Below, piece after piece: positions 26,699-34,492 of a DNA stretch of 64,000 nucleotides. Numbering within the stretch: the first letter of the stretch is position 1; every line of letters begins with the position of its first letter. Source of the DNA: Paenibacillus sp. (GTDB lineage: Bacteria > Bacillota > Bacilli > Paenibacillales > YIM-B00363); contig NZ_DASQNA010000042.1 of NCBI RefSeq assembly GCF_035645195.1, forward strand, positions 38,436 through 102,435. The letters run 5' to 3'. The notes under the pieces are model-generated. The model did no database searches, was not told where the DNA came from, and saw only the letters and a list, made by a program, of their open reading frames with translations. The translations under genes and the position numbers were made by a program.

Positions 26699-26900
26699 AG
26701 CGGGCATTAGGCGTAAAATCGCGGCTATTTCGTGGTTAGCGGACGGTATGGCGGGCTGTAGGCGTAAAATTGCGGCTATTTCGTAGTTAGCGGGCGGTAT
26801 GGCGGGCATTAGGCTTAATATTGCGGCTATTTCGTGGTTAGCGGGCGGTATGGCGGGCATTAGACGTAAAATTGCGGCTATTTCGTGGTTAGCGGGCGGT
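26699..26900. repeat. 51-bp tandem array, type A (4 copies)
   Basis: The core GCGGCTATTTCGT recurs at 26721, 26772, 26823 and 26874, exactly 51 bases apart (one copy has TAG for TGG after it). Each unit also carries CATTAGGCGTAAAATT upstream and GTTAGCGGGCGGTAT downstream. The array passes directly into type B at 26901. Confidence 0.9.
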
Positions 26901-27302
26901 AAGGAACAAATGTCTCTTATTCGGCGGTAAAGCGGCGCAGAGGCGGGCTGTAAGAAACAATTGTCCCTTATTCGCCGGTTGCACGGCACAGAGGCGGGCG
27001 TAAGGAACAAATGTCCCTTATTCGGCGGTTATACGGCACAACGGCGGGCGGTAAGGAACAAATGTCCCTTATTCGGCGGTTGGGCGGCACAGAGGCGGGA
27101 TGTAAGGAACAAATGTCTCTTATTCGGCGGTAAAGCGGCGCAGAAGCGGGCTTTAAGGAACAAACGTCCCTTATTCGGCGGTTGCACGGCACAGAGGCGG
27201 GATGTAAGGAACAAATGTCCCTTATTCGGCAGTTATGCGGCGCAGAGGCGGGCAGTAAGGAACAAATGTCCCTTATCCGGCGGTCAGGCGGCACAGAGGC
27301 GC
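26901..27302. repeat. 51-bp tandem array, type B (8 copies)
   Basis: Units begin AAGGAACAAATGTCCCTTA and recur at 26901, 26952, 27002, 27053, 27104, 27155, 27206 and 27257, a period of 51 with one unit of 50. TAAGGAACA and TGTCCCTTA form a small imperfect dyad in each unit. The shared GGCGGGC junction and equal period suggest types A and B have a common origin. Because 51 is divisible by three, long open frames appear here on both strands and are not taken as genes. Confidence 0.9.
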
Positions 27303-27354
27303 TAGCCACCGCCGGCACCAGCCGCGCCCCGCTGGCGCAGCCGGCGGACCGCGC

Positions 27355-28152
27355 TCAGCGCGCGCGAGCGGCGTAGCGCCGGCCGGCGGCCAGCACGGCG
27401 TCGTAGACGGCGCGGCCGACCGCGTGGCCCACGTGCGTCGCCGTGCCCGCGTAGCGCGACGGCGCGCCCCGGCCGGTCGCGACGATCGCCAGCGCGTCGG
27501 TCGTCGTGCCCGTGGCGGCCCCGCCGTCGTCCGGATCGCGCGCGCCGAGCTCCGCCAGCGCCGACGCCTTCGCCTCGGCGGCCACGACCGCCGCCCCGAC
27601 GAAGGCGCCCGGCGCGAGGTCGCCGTCAACGACGGCGACGATGTTGATCGTCCCGGGGAACAGCCCCCCGGACGGCTCCCGCAGACGGCCGGCCCTCGCC
27701 GCGTTGCCGAGGCCGACCGTCGCCCAAACGGCGGCGTACCGGCCCGTGCCGGAGCCGATTTCATGCTCCGCGAACCCGACGTCGCTTACGTACGCCGCCG
27801 TCATGAACCCGAGCGTGCCGTACCGGTCGAAGCCGTTCCGCGCGAGCAGCGACTGCAGTTCCGCTTCCGGGTCGTCGGACATGTAGCTTTTCAGCACCTG
27901 TCGATTGACGACGGCGCTGCAATCCGCCAGAAACCCGCCTCCGACGACGCCCGAGCTGAGCGCTGCGCAAGGCACGCCGAATTGGACGACCAGGCACGGA
28001 CTTCCGTCGTCCAATCGCCGCAGCGCGGCCCTCACGCCCTCGATTCGCGGCGGGGGCGCCAAGACGCTTTCCCCTCCGCCGGACCCGAAGCCCGAGCCGA
28101 AACCATAGCCGGAGTCCGAGTCGAAACACCCGTTCCCGAACTTCGAACTCAC
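27355..28152 (-). CDS. cbiZ: Adenosylcobinamide amidohydrolase
   Basis: 265 aa. CbiZ removes the aminopropanol side chain from (adenosyl)cobinamide so that the corrinoid can re-enter B12 synthesis. After a glycine-rich N-terminus of about 30 residues the family motifs appear: SSGVVGGGF near 66, VWATVGLGNAARAG, PGTINIVAVVD, ATGTTTDALAIV and the C-terminal GHAVGRAVYDAV. GTG (28152) overlaps the preceding stop codon (GTGA), so translation is coupled to the 87-aa gene upstream. The 51-bp repeats begin about 50 bases past its stop. It complements the B12-requiring NrdJ. Confidence 0.9.
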   Translation of the reverse strand: MSSKFGNGCFDSDSGYGFGSGFGSGGGESVLAPPPRIEGVRAALRRLDDGSPCLVVQFGVPCAALSSGVVGGGFLADCSAVVNRQVLKSYMSDDPEAELQSLLARNGFDRYGTLGFMTAAYVSDVGFAEHEIGSGTGRYAAVWATVGLGNAARAGRLREPSGGLFPGTINIVAVVDGDLAPGAFVGAAVVAAEAKASALAELGARDPDDGGAATGTTTDALAIVATGRGAPSRYAGTATHVGHAVGRAVYDAVLAAGRRYAARAR

Positions 28153-28412
28153 TCGCCCGGCTCCTCACGCCCGATGGCGTCGACCAGCGCGGGCGGCAGC
28201 GCCCGCTCCTCCTCGATCGGCTGGTACACATAGCGCCGATCCAGCTTCACGAGCCGCCGCGTGCTCCGCTTGCGAATGAGCACCGACGACTCGTCCCACG
28301 CGACGACGTATCCGCGCACGTCGTTGTCCCGATTCGCGTCGCGGACGACGCGCAGCAGCGTCCCGTCAATGCGGTACCGATCCAGTTGTTCCTCCGAAAT
28401 CACGATAGCCAT
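28149..28412 (-). CDS. Hypothetical protein, 87 aa
   Basis: Starts at ATG 28412 after AAGGGGG and ends overlapping the cbiZ start. Sequence MAIVISEEQLDRYRIDGTLL with later VAWDESSVLIRKRSTRRLV suggests a small beta-barrel-like or SH3/Sm-like fold; no motif I can name. It is probably cotranscribed with cbiZ. Confidence 0.7.
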   Translation of the reverse strand: MAIVISEEQLDRYRIDGTLLRVVRDANRDNDVRGYVVAWDESSVLIRKRSTRRLVKLDRRYVYQPIEEERALPPALVDAIGREEPGE

Positions 28413-28445
28413 GCGCCCCCTTATGTAGGTATCAATCAAGAAACG

Positions 28446-28474
28446 AAAAAAGACCCGGCCGCCGCCGAGGTCCT
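28446..28474 (-). terminator. Terminator after the 110-aa gene
   Basis: Minus-strand GACC-CGGC pairs with GCCG-GGTC with small bulges and is followed by TTTTTTCG. It separates the 110-aa gene from the downstream gene pair. Confidence 0.7.
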
Positions 28475-28494
28475 TCTTTCCGCTCCGTTCCGTC

Positions 28495-28827
28495 TTAGCC
28501 GACGTGCTCCTTCGAGTCGTTCGTCTGGTTCTCGAACCAATGATCGAGCACCTTCGCCGACATGACGCGCTTTCTGACATAGTCCGCTTGCTGCTCGGTA
28601 AACTGGGAAGTCCAGTCGAACTCGCAATCCTGACATATGTTAACAATGGTCAACAGCTCCGACCAGGCGACGTAACGTTTGTACCAGAAAAATTGAGGAT
28701 GTTCCACCATGTAGGGGTAGAGGTCATCAAATTCCGTATGCTTACAGTCGACCGTTCGCTCAAAGTGCGTTTTGGCATCCAAGAGCTTCTTCGCCAAATA
28801 TTCATTCGTAAACGGTTGATTCCCCAT
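28495..28827 (-). CDS. Conserved hypothetical protein, 110 aa
   Basis: ATG at 28827 with GAGGAGGG 7 bases upstream. The sequence is Trp/Tyr/Phe-rich (HPQFFWYKRYVAWSELL) and contains CQDC near residue 66 and another Cys at 28, so metal binding is possible. No signal peptide. Function is not recognised. Confidence 0.78.
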   Translation of the reverse strand: MGNQPFTNEYLAKKLLDAKTHFERTVDCKHTEFDDLYPYMVEHPQFFWYKRYVAWSELLTIVNICQDCEFDWTSQFTEQQADYVRKRVMSAKVLDHWFENQTNDSKEHVG

Positions 28828-28925
28828 CGCGACGCCCTCCTCTCCAAAACTTACTCCCCATTATAAAGCATGATCCAGCAGGATGAAAGAGTTAGACAGG
28901 TTGAAAAATGCTGTAAAATACGCGA

Positions 28926-28940
28926 TTGAAACCGTTTCAA
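28926..28940. promoter_or_regulatory. cre-like palindrome
   Basis: TTGAAACCGTTTCAA fits the catabolite-responsive element consensus with one mismatch and is nearly symmetrical. It lies about 100 bases upstream of the 110-aa gene and past the xpt stop. CcpA binding is only a possibility. Confidence 0.35.
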
Positions 28941-28974
28941 CGAAAATTCGGCGCCCGAACATTTCGCCCGATCC

Positions 28975-29550
28975 TCAGTCTTCCGCGAACCGCACCTGCC
29001 CGTCCGCCAGCGAAGCGATTCTCGCAAGCGACAGCACCGGCAGCCCGAGCTCGCGCAAATACGAGCCGCCCGGCTGGAACGCCTTCTCGATCGCGATGCC
29101 CGCGCCGACCAGCGTCGCGCCCGAACGCTCGACGATGCGAATGAGCCCCCGCGCCGCGTCCCCGTTGGCGATAAAATCGTCGATGAACAAGATCCGGTCG
29201 TCCGGCTTCAGCAACTCCCGCGAAATGACGATGTCGGTAACGATCCCTTTCGTAAACGAAGGAACGCGCTCCGAAAAATACTCGCCCTCGTTCATCAGCG
29301 CCTTGCGTCTTCGCGCGAAGACGAGCGGCACGCCCAATTCGATCGCCGTCGCGTAGGCGATCGCGATGCCGGACGATTCGATCGTCAGCACGCGAGTCAC
29401 GTTCAAATCCCGGAACCGCTCCGCGAACGTCCGCCCCATGGCGGCGATCAACGAAGGGTCGACACCGTGATTCAAGAACGTGTTGACACTGAGCACTTGA
29501 TCCGACAATACACGCCCTTCTTCCAGAATCCGACGCTTCAAAAGCTCCAT
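28975..29550 (-). CDS. xpt: Xanthine phosphoribosyltransferase
   Basis: 191 aa, the standard length. It converts xanthine and PRPP to XMP in purine salvage. The PRPP-binding motif is RILFIDDFIANGDAA (residues 119-133), and the family start MELLKRRILEEGRVLSDQVL, with NTFLNHGVDP following, is clear. GGAGGG lies 8 bases before the ATG. Bacillus xpt normally has a purine riboswitch, but no such aptamer is apparent in the 320 bases upstream here. There is no linked pbuX permease. Confidence 0.94.
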   Translation of the reverse strand: MELLKRRILEEGRVLSDQVLSVNTFLNHGVDPSLIAAMGRTFAERFRDLNVTRVLTIESSGIAIAYATAIELGVPLVFARRRKALMNEGEYFSERVPSFTKGIVTDIVISRELLKPDDRILFIDDFIANGDAARGLIRIVERSGATLVGAGIAIEKAFQPGGSYLRELGLPVLSLARIASLADGQVRFAED

Positions 29551-29869
29551 TGTGAAATCCCTCCGCCGTTTCGCATGGGTTCGAACCATTTTGAATAAAA
29601 TACCATAACGGAAAAATCGATTCAACCGGAAAAAGCACGCAACTTTTCCCAGTCTTCCCCAGTCTAATAATATAAGAACGTACGAAATGTTGTTTGCGCA
29701 CACGTGACGCTCGACGGTAGAAACGAAAACGTCATTTTTTACCGCAAATTCGGGAGAAATTGGTGTAAATTCGTCTTTGTGAGGGAGTGCCGTGATGCCG
29801 TATAGTAAGAAAGTACCTTTACAGATAAAAACGCGAACGAATTCGGATAGAGAGATGGGTAGGATGAAT
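29551..29869. other. Divergent intergenic region between xpt and lipoprotein gene
   Basis: 319 bases without a convincing gene. It is AT-richer than the flanks and must hold promoters for both divergent genes. A short direct repeat (CCCAGTCTT, then CCCAGTCT) and an AT block (TAATAATATAAG) lie near 29647-29672. No aptamer was recognised. Confidence 0.5.
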
Positions 29870-30601
29870 ATGATGAAATGGCTTGGTCTGACGATCGCCG
29901 CCGCGCTTGCGCTGCTCGTCGGCTGCTCCGCCTTGGGCACGTCCGGCGAACCCGATCCGGCACCGGAAAGTTCCGCCGCGCCCGCCCCGGTAGCGGCGGC
30001 CCCTGCGCAAGAAGCGGACGATTCGGCGAAGCCGGCCGATAACGCGGAGGAAACGAAGCAGAAAAACAACATCGCGGTCGCCTCCCCGCAAACGCAAACG
30101 ATCGATCCCTCGGCCGAAGAAGACTTGTATATGAACGAGGACGATCGCCGGCAAATGAAGCAGGCGGAGGAAGCGCGCCAGGAGTTCAATCGGCGCAATT
30201 ACGACGTCGAAGGCGCGTTCGACCCGCTGCACCCGACGCTCATGGGCATCTCGATCGGCGCCGCGGCCGACGGCGTGAAGAAACGGTTCGGCGAGCCGAC
30301 AGGAACGTATCCGCTGCCGGACGACGAGGTGAGTGCGTCCGTGCTGTCGTATCCGGGGTTTTCCATCGGCGTCCGGGACGACAAGGTGCTGTTCGTCGAA
30401 GTAAGCACGCGGAGCGTCAACCCCGGCCTCAACGGCCTGCGGCTCGGCGACGGCAGGGACGCAGCGTTCGCGAAGCTCGGCGAACCGACGGCGGATTCCG
30501 AGTTCGTCATCAGCTACGTGGCGAACGGCTCCGTGCTGAAGCTCGATCTCGATCCCGAAACCGGCCAAATTCATTCGATCAAACTATTTCCTGAGGAATA
30601 A
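29870..30601 (+). CDS. Lipoprotein of unknown function
   Basis: 243 aa from the ATG at 29870, 6 bases after GGGTAGG; an upstream ATG at 29792 gives a less plausible charged leader. The signal MMKWLGLTIAAALALLVGC ends in a lipobox, followed by a Pro/Ala-rich linker of about 60 residues. The C-terminal 130 residues contain two similar halves (LMGISIGAAADGVKKRFGEP and LNGLRLGDGRDAAFAKLGEP), reminiscent of a duplicated BamE/SmpA-like fold. It would be anchored on the outer face of the membrane. Confidence 0.8.
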   Translation: MMKWLGLTIAAALALLVGCSALGTSGEPDPAPESSAAPAPVAAAPAQEADDSAKPADNAEETKQKNNIAVASPQTQTIDPSAEEDLYMNEDDRRQMKQAEEARQEFNRRNYDVEGAFDPLHPTLMGISIGAAADGVKKRFGEPTGTYPLPDDEVSASVLSYPGFSIGVRDDKVLFVEVSTRSVNPGLNGLRLGDGRDAAFAKLGEPTADSEFVISYVANGSVLKLDLDPETGQIHSIKLFPEE

Positions 30602-30607
30602 TTCGAC

Positions 30608-30634
30608 AGGCCGCCCCGGACGATGGGGCGGCCT
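30608..30634. terminator. Hairpin terminator between convergent genes
   Basis: AGGCCGCCCC and GGGGCGGCCT form a perfect 10-bp stem around 7 bases. It lies just past the lipoprotein stop and could serve both strands, though T-runs are weak. Confidence 0.65.
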
Positions 30635-30673
30635 GCTTGTTGATCGTCCTAGCTTGCCCTTTGCCGCCTTTGG

Positions 30674-31630
30674 TTACCCGTCGTATCCATTCGCCTTCTC
30701 CCACTCGAATCCGACGAGCTTCCGACCGCCGCCGCCGAACGTGCCGAACCGCAGAACGGCATCGCGTTCCTCGCTCGCGCTCCTCCAACGATGCAGTTCG
30801 AAATCCGCGCCTTTCCGCGTCACGACGCCATCCCCCCCGAGCAGCTCCCGGACGGATTCGTACGACATGCCCGTCTCAAGGCGCGCGAAACGGTCCTCCG
30901 TCACCGCAGGCGTGTCGGCTAACGGCAGGCCGTCCCCCGCGTACTCCGCCCATCGGAACCGTTCGTCGAAGAAAATGATGCGGTCGCGAGCGCCGCCGAT
31001 ATACGATTTCACCTCGTACATTCCAAGCTCGTAATGATAAATTGGTTCTTGCGCGAACAGCAGACGCACCTCTTCCATGCTAATCGACTCCAGCTCCATC
31101 GCGATGAATTTCTCGTATCGGACGGTCGGCTTGCCGAACTCCTCGACGCTCTCCAATTTCGTAGAATACACCGCCTCCGCCCAAACGTCCGGCGTTAGAT
31201 TGACGCCGGTCTCGGAAATATAGACGCTTCGGTCCCGCTCGTACCAAGCGACATCGACGTACAAGCTTTCGCCGACGAAGCGCAGCGGCACGAGCGTCCT
31301 TCCGCCCTCGACGACCGCAGGTTCATCGAGCTCGACGCGGACCGGGTTCCCGATAAGACCGTACACGTTCGCCGTTCGGCTCCCGACTCGCAGTTCGACG
31401 ACGTTCGGAGCGTCGCGGATCGTCACCTTCCGGTCGGCGGGATCCCAGTCGACGGCCGCGCCGAGCCCCTCGGCAACGACGCGTAAGGGCACGAGCGCGC
31501 GGCCGCCCCGGATGACCGCGCCTGCCGCAGCGATCGGTTCCGTATTGACGTACACCCGCACCTCCGGGTCCCCGCGGGCAGCGGAGCTCGATACAGGGTC
31601 GATCGGAAATACCAGCAGATCGGTGTCCAT
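30674..31630 (-). CDS. Protein with copper-amine-oxidase-N-like repeats and a BamE-like C-terminus
   Basis: 318 aa. Residues about 25-140 contain the duplicated VRVYVNTEPI / RALVPLRVVAEGLGAAVDWD and RTLVPLRFVGESLYVDVAW pattern of the copper amine oxidase N-like domain, a common surface module with no oxidase activity. The C-terminus (FARLETGMSYESVRELLGGD) resembles small outer-layer BamE/SmpA-type domains. Unexpectedly no signal peptide precedes the domain: TGA closes the frame four codons before the ATG, and the nearest GAGGGGG is 16 bases away. The annotated N-terminus may be truncated or the true start non-standard. Confidence 0.75.
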   Translation of the reverse strand: MDTDLLVFPIDPVSSSAARGDPEVRVYVNTEPIAAAGAVIRGGRALVPLRVVAEGLGAAVDWDPADRKVTIRDAPNVVELRVGSRTANVYGLIGNPVRVELDEPAVVEGGRTLVPLRFVGESLYVDVAWYERDRSVYISETGVNLTPDVWAEAVYSTKLESVEEFGKPTVRYEKFIAMELESISMEEVRLLFAQEPIYHYELGMYEVKSYIGGARDRIIFFDERFRWAEYAGDGLPLADTPAVTEDRFARLETGMSYESVRELLGGDGVVTRKGADFELHRWRSASEERDAVLRFGTFGGGGRKLVGFEWEKANGYDG

Positions 31631-31758
31631 TACGTTGACGTTTCAGCCCCCTCGGAGGCTGCGCTTCGCCGCCGGGAACCGACCTCCGCGCTGCCTGTAC
31701 TACTTCCCCCCGGACGAGCATACCTTGTACTATGCACGGTACAGGCAGGGGGGACGAT

Positions 31759-32802
31759 ATGAAGCGAACGGCCGCCACGTTGCAGGTCGCCTTTACCTAT
31801 ATCGGGACGGTAGTCGGAGCCGGCTTCGCGACGGGACAAGAGATCTTGCAATTTTTCACGCAATACGGAAGCATCGCGCTGTTCACCATCGTCGTTGCGA
31901 CGGCGCTGTTCATCGTGCTGGGCACGAAAATCATGCTGCTGGCTCAGGACATCGGCGCCAAATCGTACGAGGACTTAAACAAACTCCTATTCGGACCCCG
32001 CTTCGGCGAGTGGTTCTCGCTCTTTATGCTCGTCGAGCTGTTCTCGGTCGCGATCGTCATGCTGGCCGGAGCCGGCTCCGTGTTCCGCGAGCAGCTCGGG
32101 CAGCCGTTCCTGCTCGGCATCACGGTAACGCTGCTGCTCGGCTTTTTCGTCATTTCGCGGGGCATGCGCGGCATCATGGCGGTCAACTCCGTCGTCGTGC
32201 CGCTGATGCTCGTGTTCAGCGCCGTCGTGTTTTACCAAACGACGCGCAGCGCCGACTTCCTCGCGTTCGACTGGCTCCGCCAAGACGACCCGTACCCGCC
32301 GGGACGGGCGTGGATCGCGCCGCTGCTGTACGCCGCGTTCAACCTCGCGTCGGCGCAGGCGGTGCTCGTGCCGCTCGGCGCCTCGATCCGGGATCGCACG
32401 GCGATCCGGCTCGGCGGGCTGCTCGGCGGCATCGGTCTCGGCGCGCTGCTCTTGATCGGGCATGTGTCGCTGTCGGTGCACGCACCGGTCATTTTCAAAT
32501 ACGAAATCCCCATGGGCCTCGTCGTGGCCGGCATGGGGACCGTCATTCATTTGCTCTATTTACTGCTCATCTACGCCGAAATTTTTACGACGTTCATCGC
32601 GAACGTCTTCGGCTTGTCGTTGCAGCTGGAACAGCGGCTGCGCCTAAAGCGGCAGACGATCGTGATCGGCGCGCTGCTGCTGTGCTTCGCCGTCAGCTTC
32701 GTCGGCTTCAAAGCGCTGCTGTCCACGCTGTACCCGCTGTTCGGCGCGTTAAGCCTGGTGTGGTTCGCGATGATCGTCGCCCGCCGCAGCTTCCCCCGTT
32801 GA
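31759..32802 (+). CDS. YkvI-like membrane protein (APC-type transporter)
   Basis: 347 aa with about ten hydrophobic helices. The first helix reads AFTYIGTVVGAGFATGQEIL, the GAGFATG-type motif of the APC superfamily where substrate binds, and matches the B. subtilis YkvI family. Substrate unknown, possibly an amino acid. ATG 31759 lies about 7 bases after AGGGGGG. Its 3' end overlaps the convergent membrane-protein gene by about 50 bases. Confidence 0.85.
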   Translation: MKRTAATLQVAFTYIGTVVGAGFATGQEILQFFTQYGSIALFTIVVATALFIVLGTKIMLLAQDIGAKSYEDLNKLLFGPRFGEWFSLFMLVELFSVAIVMLAGAGSVFREQLGQPFLLGITVTLLLGFFVISRGMRGIMAVNSVVVPLMLVFSAVVFYQTTRSADFLAFDWLRQDDPYPPGRAWIAPLLYAAFNLASAQAVLVPLGASIRDRTAIRLGGLLGGIGLGALLLIGHVSLSVHAPVIFKYEIPMGLVVAGMGTVIHLLYLLLIYAEIFTTFIANVFGLSLQLEQRLRLKRQTIVIGALLLCFAVSFVGFKALLSTLYPLFGALSLVWFAMIVARRSFPR

Positions 32803-33159
32803 GGATGCCGGCGCGCCGCCGGCCTTGCCCTCCGCGGAAAGCAGCTTTAGCGTGAGGCCGAGACGCACGAACAAAAATACGCCCGCCAGCGCATTGTAAA
32901 CGAGGCCGGAAAGCAGGTACCCGTAATGGTAGAACGGGTACGCGTCGCGTTCCCGCAGCACGCCGACCGCGTCCGCGAGCAAAAACAGCGTGCCGAGGAC
33001 GAACAGGCCGAGCACGACGTAATCGAACGCGGTCCAGCGCGCGAGCGCGGCCCGGAACGACTCGCGCTCCCCGCGAAAGTACGCGTAAGCGGCGAACACG
33101 GCGAACCCGGCGACGACGAGCGCCGCGAGCGCCGCCGCAGCGGACAGAATGAAGTACAT
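32749..33159 (-). CDS. Small membrane protein, unknown function
   Basis: 136 aa with three hydrophobic helices and a short acidic/alanine-rich tail. GGGAG precedes the ATG by 5 bases. It follows the 135-aa gene by 21 bases and is probably cotranscribed. The C-terminal tail is encoded opposite the end of the YkvI-like gene. Confidence 0.68.
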   Translation of the reverse strand: MYFILSAAAALAALVVAGFAVFAAYAYFRGERESFRAALARWTAFDYVVLGLFVLGTLFLLADAVGVLRERDAYPFYHYGYLLSGLVYNALAGVFLFVRLGLTLKLLSAEGKAGGAPASSTGEAAAGDDHREPHQA

Positions 33160-33180
33160 GAGGTCTCCCGCCTTTCTACG

Positions 33181-33588
33181 TTAGGAATTAAGCCGGTACG
33201 CCAGCCACAGCAGCAGCGCGAACGATGCGGCCGGCAGCGCGGCGAGGATGACCGCCCACGCCCGTTCGGACGGCAGCGGCGCCGGCCGAAGCAGCAGCGC
33301 GGCGAGCCGGTACGCCTCGGTTCGACGCCCCTCGCCTTCGCGGGAAGAGGCCGTCCGCGCGACGGTGACGCCTTTCCTGCGCAGCGGCTTCGGCTTCGGG
33401 GCTGCGGCCTTTCTCGGCTTGCCGCGTTTCCCGGGCATCGCGGACGTCCCGCCGGACTTCCCCGATGCCGCGCCCTGCGTTCCCGATTCGCCTAGGTGGA
33501 TGGTGCCGCTTTTCCACCCGACGCGATACGTAATTCTCCGAGGGTCGGGATTCGGGCCTTTCGGCGGCGGCGAGGAATCGTCGTTCAT
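33181..33588 (-). CDS. Basic protein with C-terminal membrane anchor
   Basis: 135 aa from the ATG at 33588, 7 bases after GGGAGG. A Pro/Gly/Ser-rich front, a Lys/Arg/Pro-rich middle (GKRGKPRKAAAPKPKPLRRK) and one hydrophobic helix at the end (WAVILAALPAASFALLLWL). Likely a tail-anchored membrane protein. No family recognised. Divergent from the SDR gene. Confidence 0.65.
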   Translation of the reverse strand: MNDDSSPPPKGPNPDPRRITYRVGWKSGTIHLGESGTQGAASGKSGGTSAMPGKRGKPRKAAAPKPKPLRRKGVTVARTASSREGEGRRTEAYRLAALLLRPAPLPSERAWAVILAALPAASFALLLWLAYRLNS

Positions 33589-33640
33589 GGCGGCTGCGCC
33601 TCCCTTCTTGAAAGCATTCGAAACGGTTGGATACAATAGG

Positions 33641-33670
33641 TTACAATAGGTTCAAGAGAATACATATTAT
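33641..33670 (+). promoter_or_regulatory. Promoter of SDR gene
   Basis: TTACAA (-35) and TATTAT (-10) are 18 bases apart, followed by the ribosome site AAGGCGG at 33684. A tandem duplication of TACAATAGGT overlaps the -35 region. Confidence 0.5.
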
Positions 33671-33698
33671 CTACTATTACGATAAGGCGGTGAACGTT

Positions 33699-34490
33699 AT
33701 GACAAGCCATCAAGCCGCGGCTCCGTCCCCGGCGGTCGCCATCACCGGCGGCGCGCAAGGCATCGGGCGCGCGCTCGCTTACGCATTCGCGCAGCAGGGC
33801 TATCTCGTCTCGATCGCCGATCCCGATAAGGACGCCGGCTTCGAGGTGATCCGCGAAATTCGCCGCATCGGCGGCAAAGGGCTCTACCTCGCCGCCGACG
33901 TCAGCCGCGAGGAAGACGTCGAGCGGTGGCTGCGCATCACGGCCGAAGAATTCGGCGGCGTCCGCGTTCTGATCAACAACGCCGGCATCGGCCGCGGGGG
34001 CGACCCGACGGAGCTGCCCGTCGCGGAGTGGGACCGCGTCATCGGCGTCAACCTGCGCGGAACGTTCCTGTGCTCGCGCGTCGCCGCGCGCTATATGAAA
34101 AAGCAGCGCCGGGGCGCGATCGTCAACATCGCCTCGACGCGCGCGCTCATGTCCGAGCCGCATACAGAGGCGTACGCCGCTTCGAAGGGCGGCATCCTCG
34201 CCTTGACGCACGCGCTGGCCGTCAGCCTCGGGCCGCACGGCATCCGGGTGAACGCCATCTCGCCCGGCTGGATCGAAACGCGCGATTGGCAGTACAGCGC
34301 GCGCGCCGCAGAGCCGGTCCATTCCGAACGGGACCGGCTCCAGCACCCGGTCGGCCGCGTCGGCCGCCCGGAGGACATCGCCGAGGCGTGCCTGTACCTC
34401 GCCGACGACCGGAAGGCCGGCTTCATGACCGGCCAAAACCTCGTGATCGACGGCGGCATGACCGTCAAAATGATTTACGAAGAGGACTAG
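33699..34490 (+). CDS. Short-chain dehydrogenase/reductase
   Basis: 263 aa. NAD(P)-dependent oxidoreductase with TGGAQGIG cofactor loop (residues about 16-23), NNAG, catalytic Ser in NIASTRALM, YxxxK as YAASKGG, and closing NPG-type ISPGWIET followed by GQNLVIDGGM. An Asp at the end of the second strand (IADPDKDAG) favours NAD. The ATG is 8 bases after AAGGCGG. It is convergent with the glycosyltransferase gene (3-base gap). Substrate unknown. Confidence 0.92.
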   Translation: MTSHQAAAPSPAVAITGGAQGIGRALAYAFAQQGYLVSIADPDKDAGFEVIREIRRIGGKGLYLAADVSREEDVERWLRITAEEFGGVRVLINNAGIGRGGDPTELPVAEWDRVIGVNLRGTFLCSRVAARYMKKQRRGAIVNIASTRALMSEPHTEAYAASKGGILALTHALAVSLGPHGIRVNAISPGWIETRDWQYSARAAEPVHSERDRLQHPVGRVGRPEDIAEACLYLADDRKAGFMTGQNLVIDGGMTVKMIYEED

Positions 34491-34492
34491 AC

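Noticed and set aside
26699..27302. CRISPR array
   Set aside because: Units are contiguous without unique spacers of constant size, and no cas gene is present.
26687..27318. Open frames across the 51-bp arrays, encoding repeats
   Set aside because: They exist on both strands and several frames because the period is a multiple of three; no ribosome sites or conserved start.
27355..28152. Alternative reading of cbiZ region as plus-strand gene (27424-28233)
   Set aside because: The minus-strand protein carries clear CbiZ motifs and a coupled start; the plus frame has none.
29551..29760. Purine riboswitch before xpt
   Set aside because: The conserved junction and loop words of the purine aptamer were not found.
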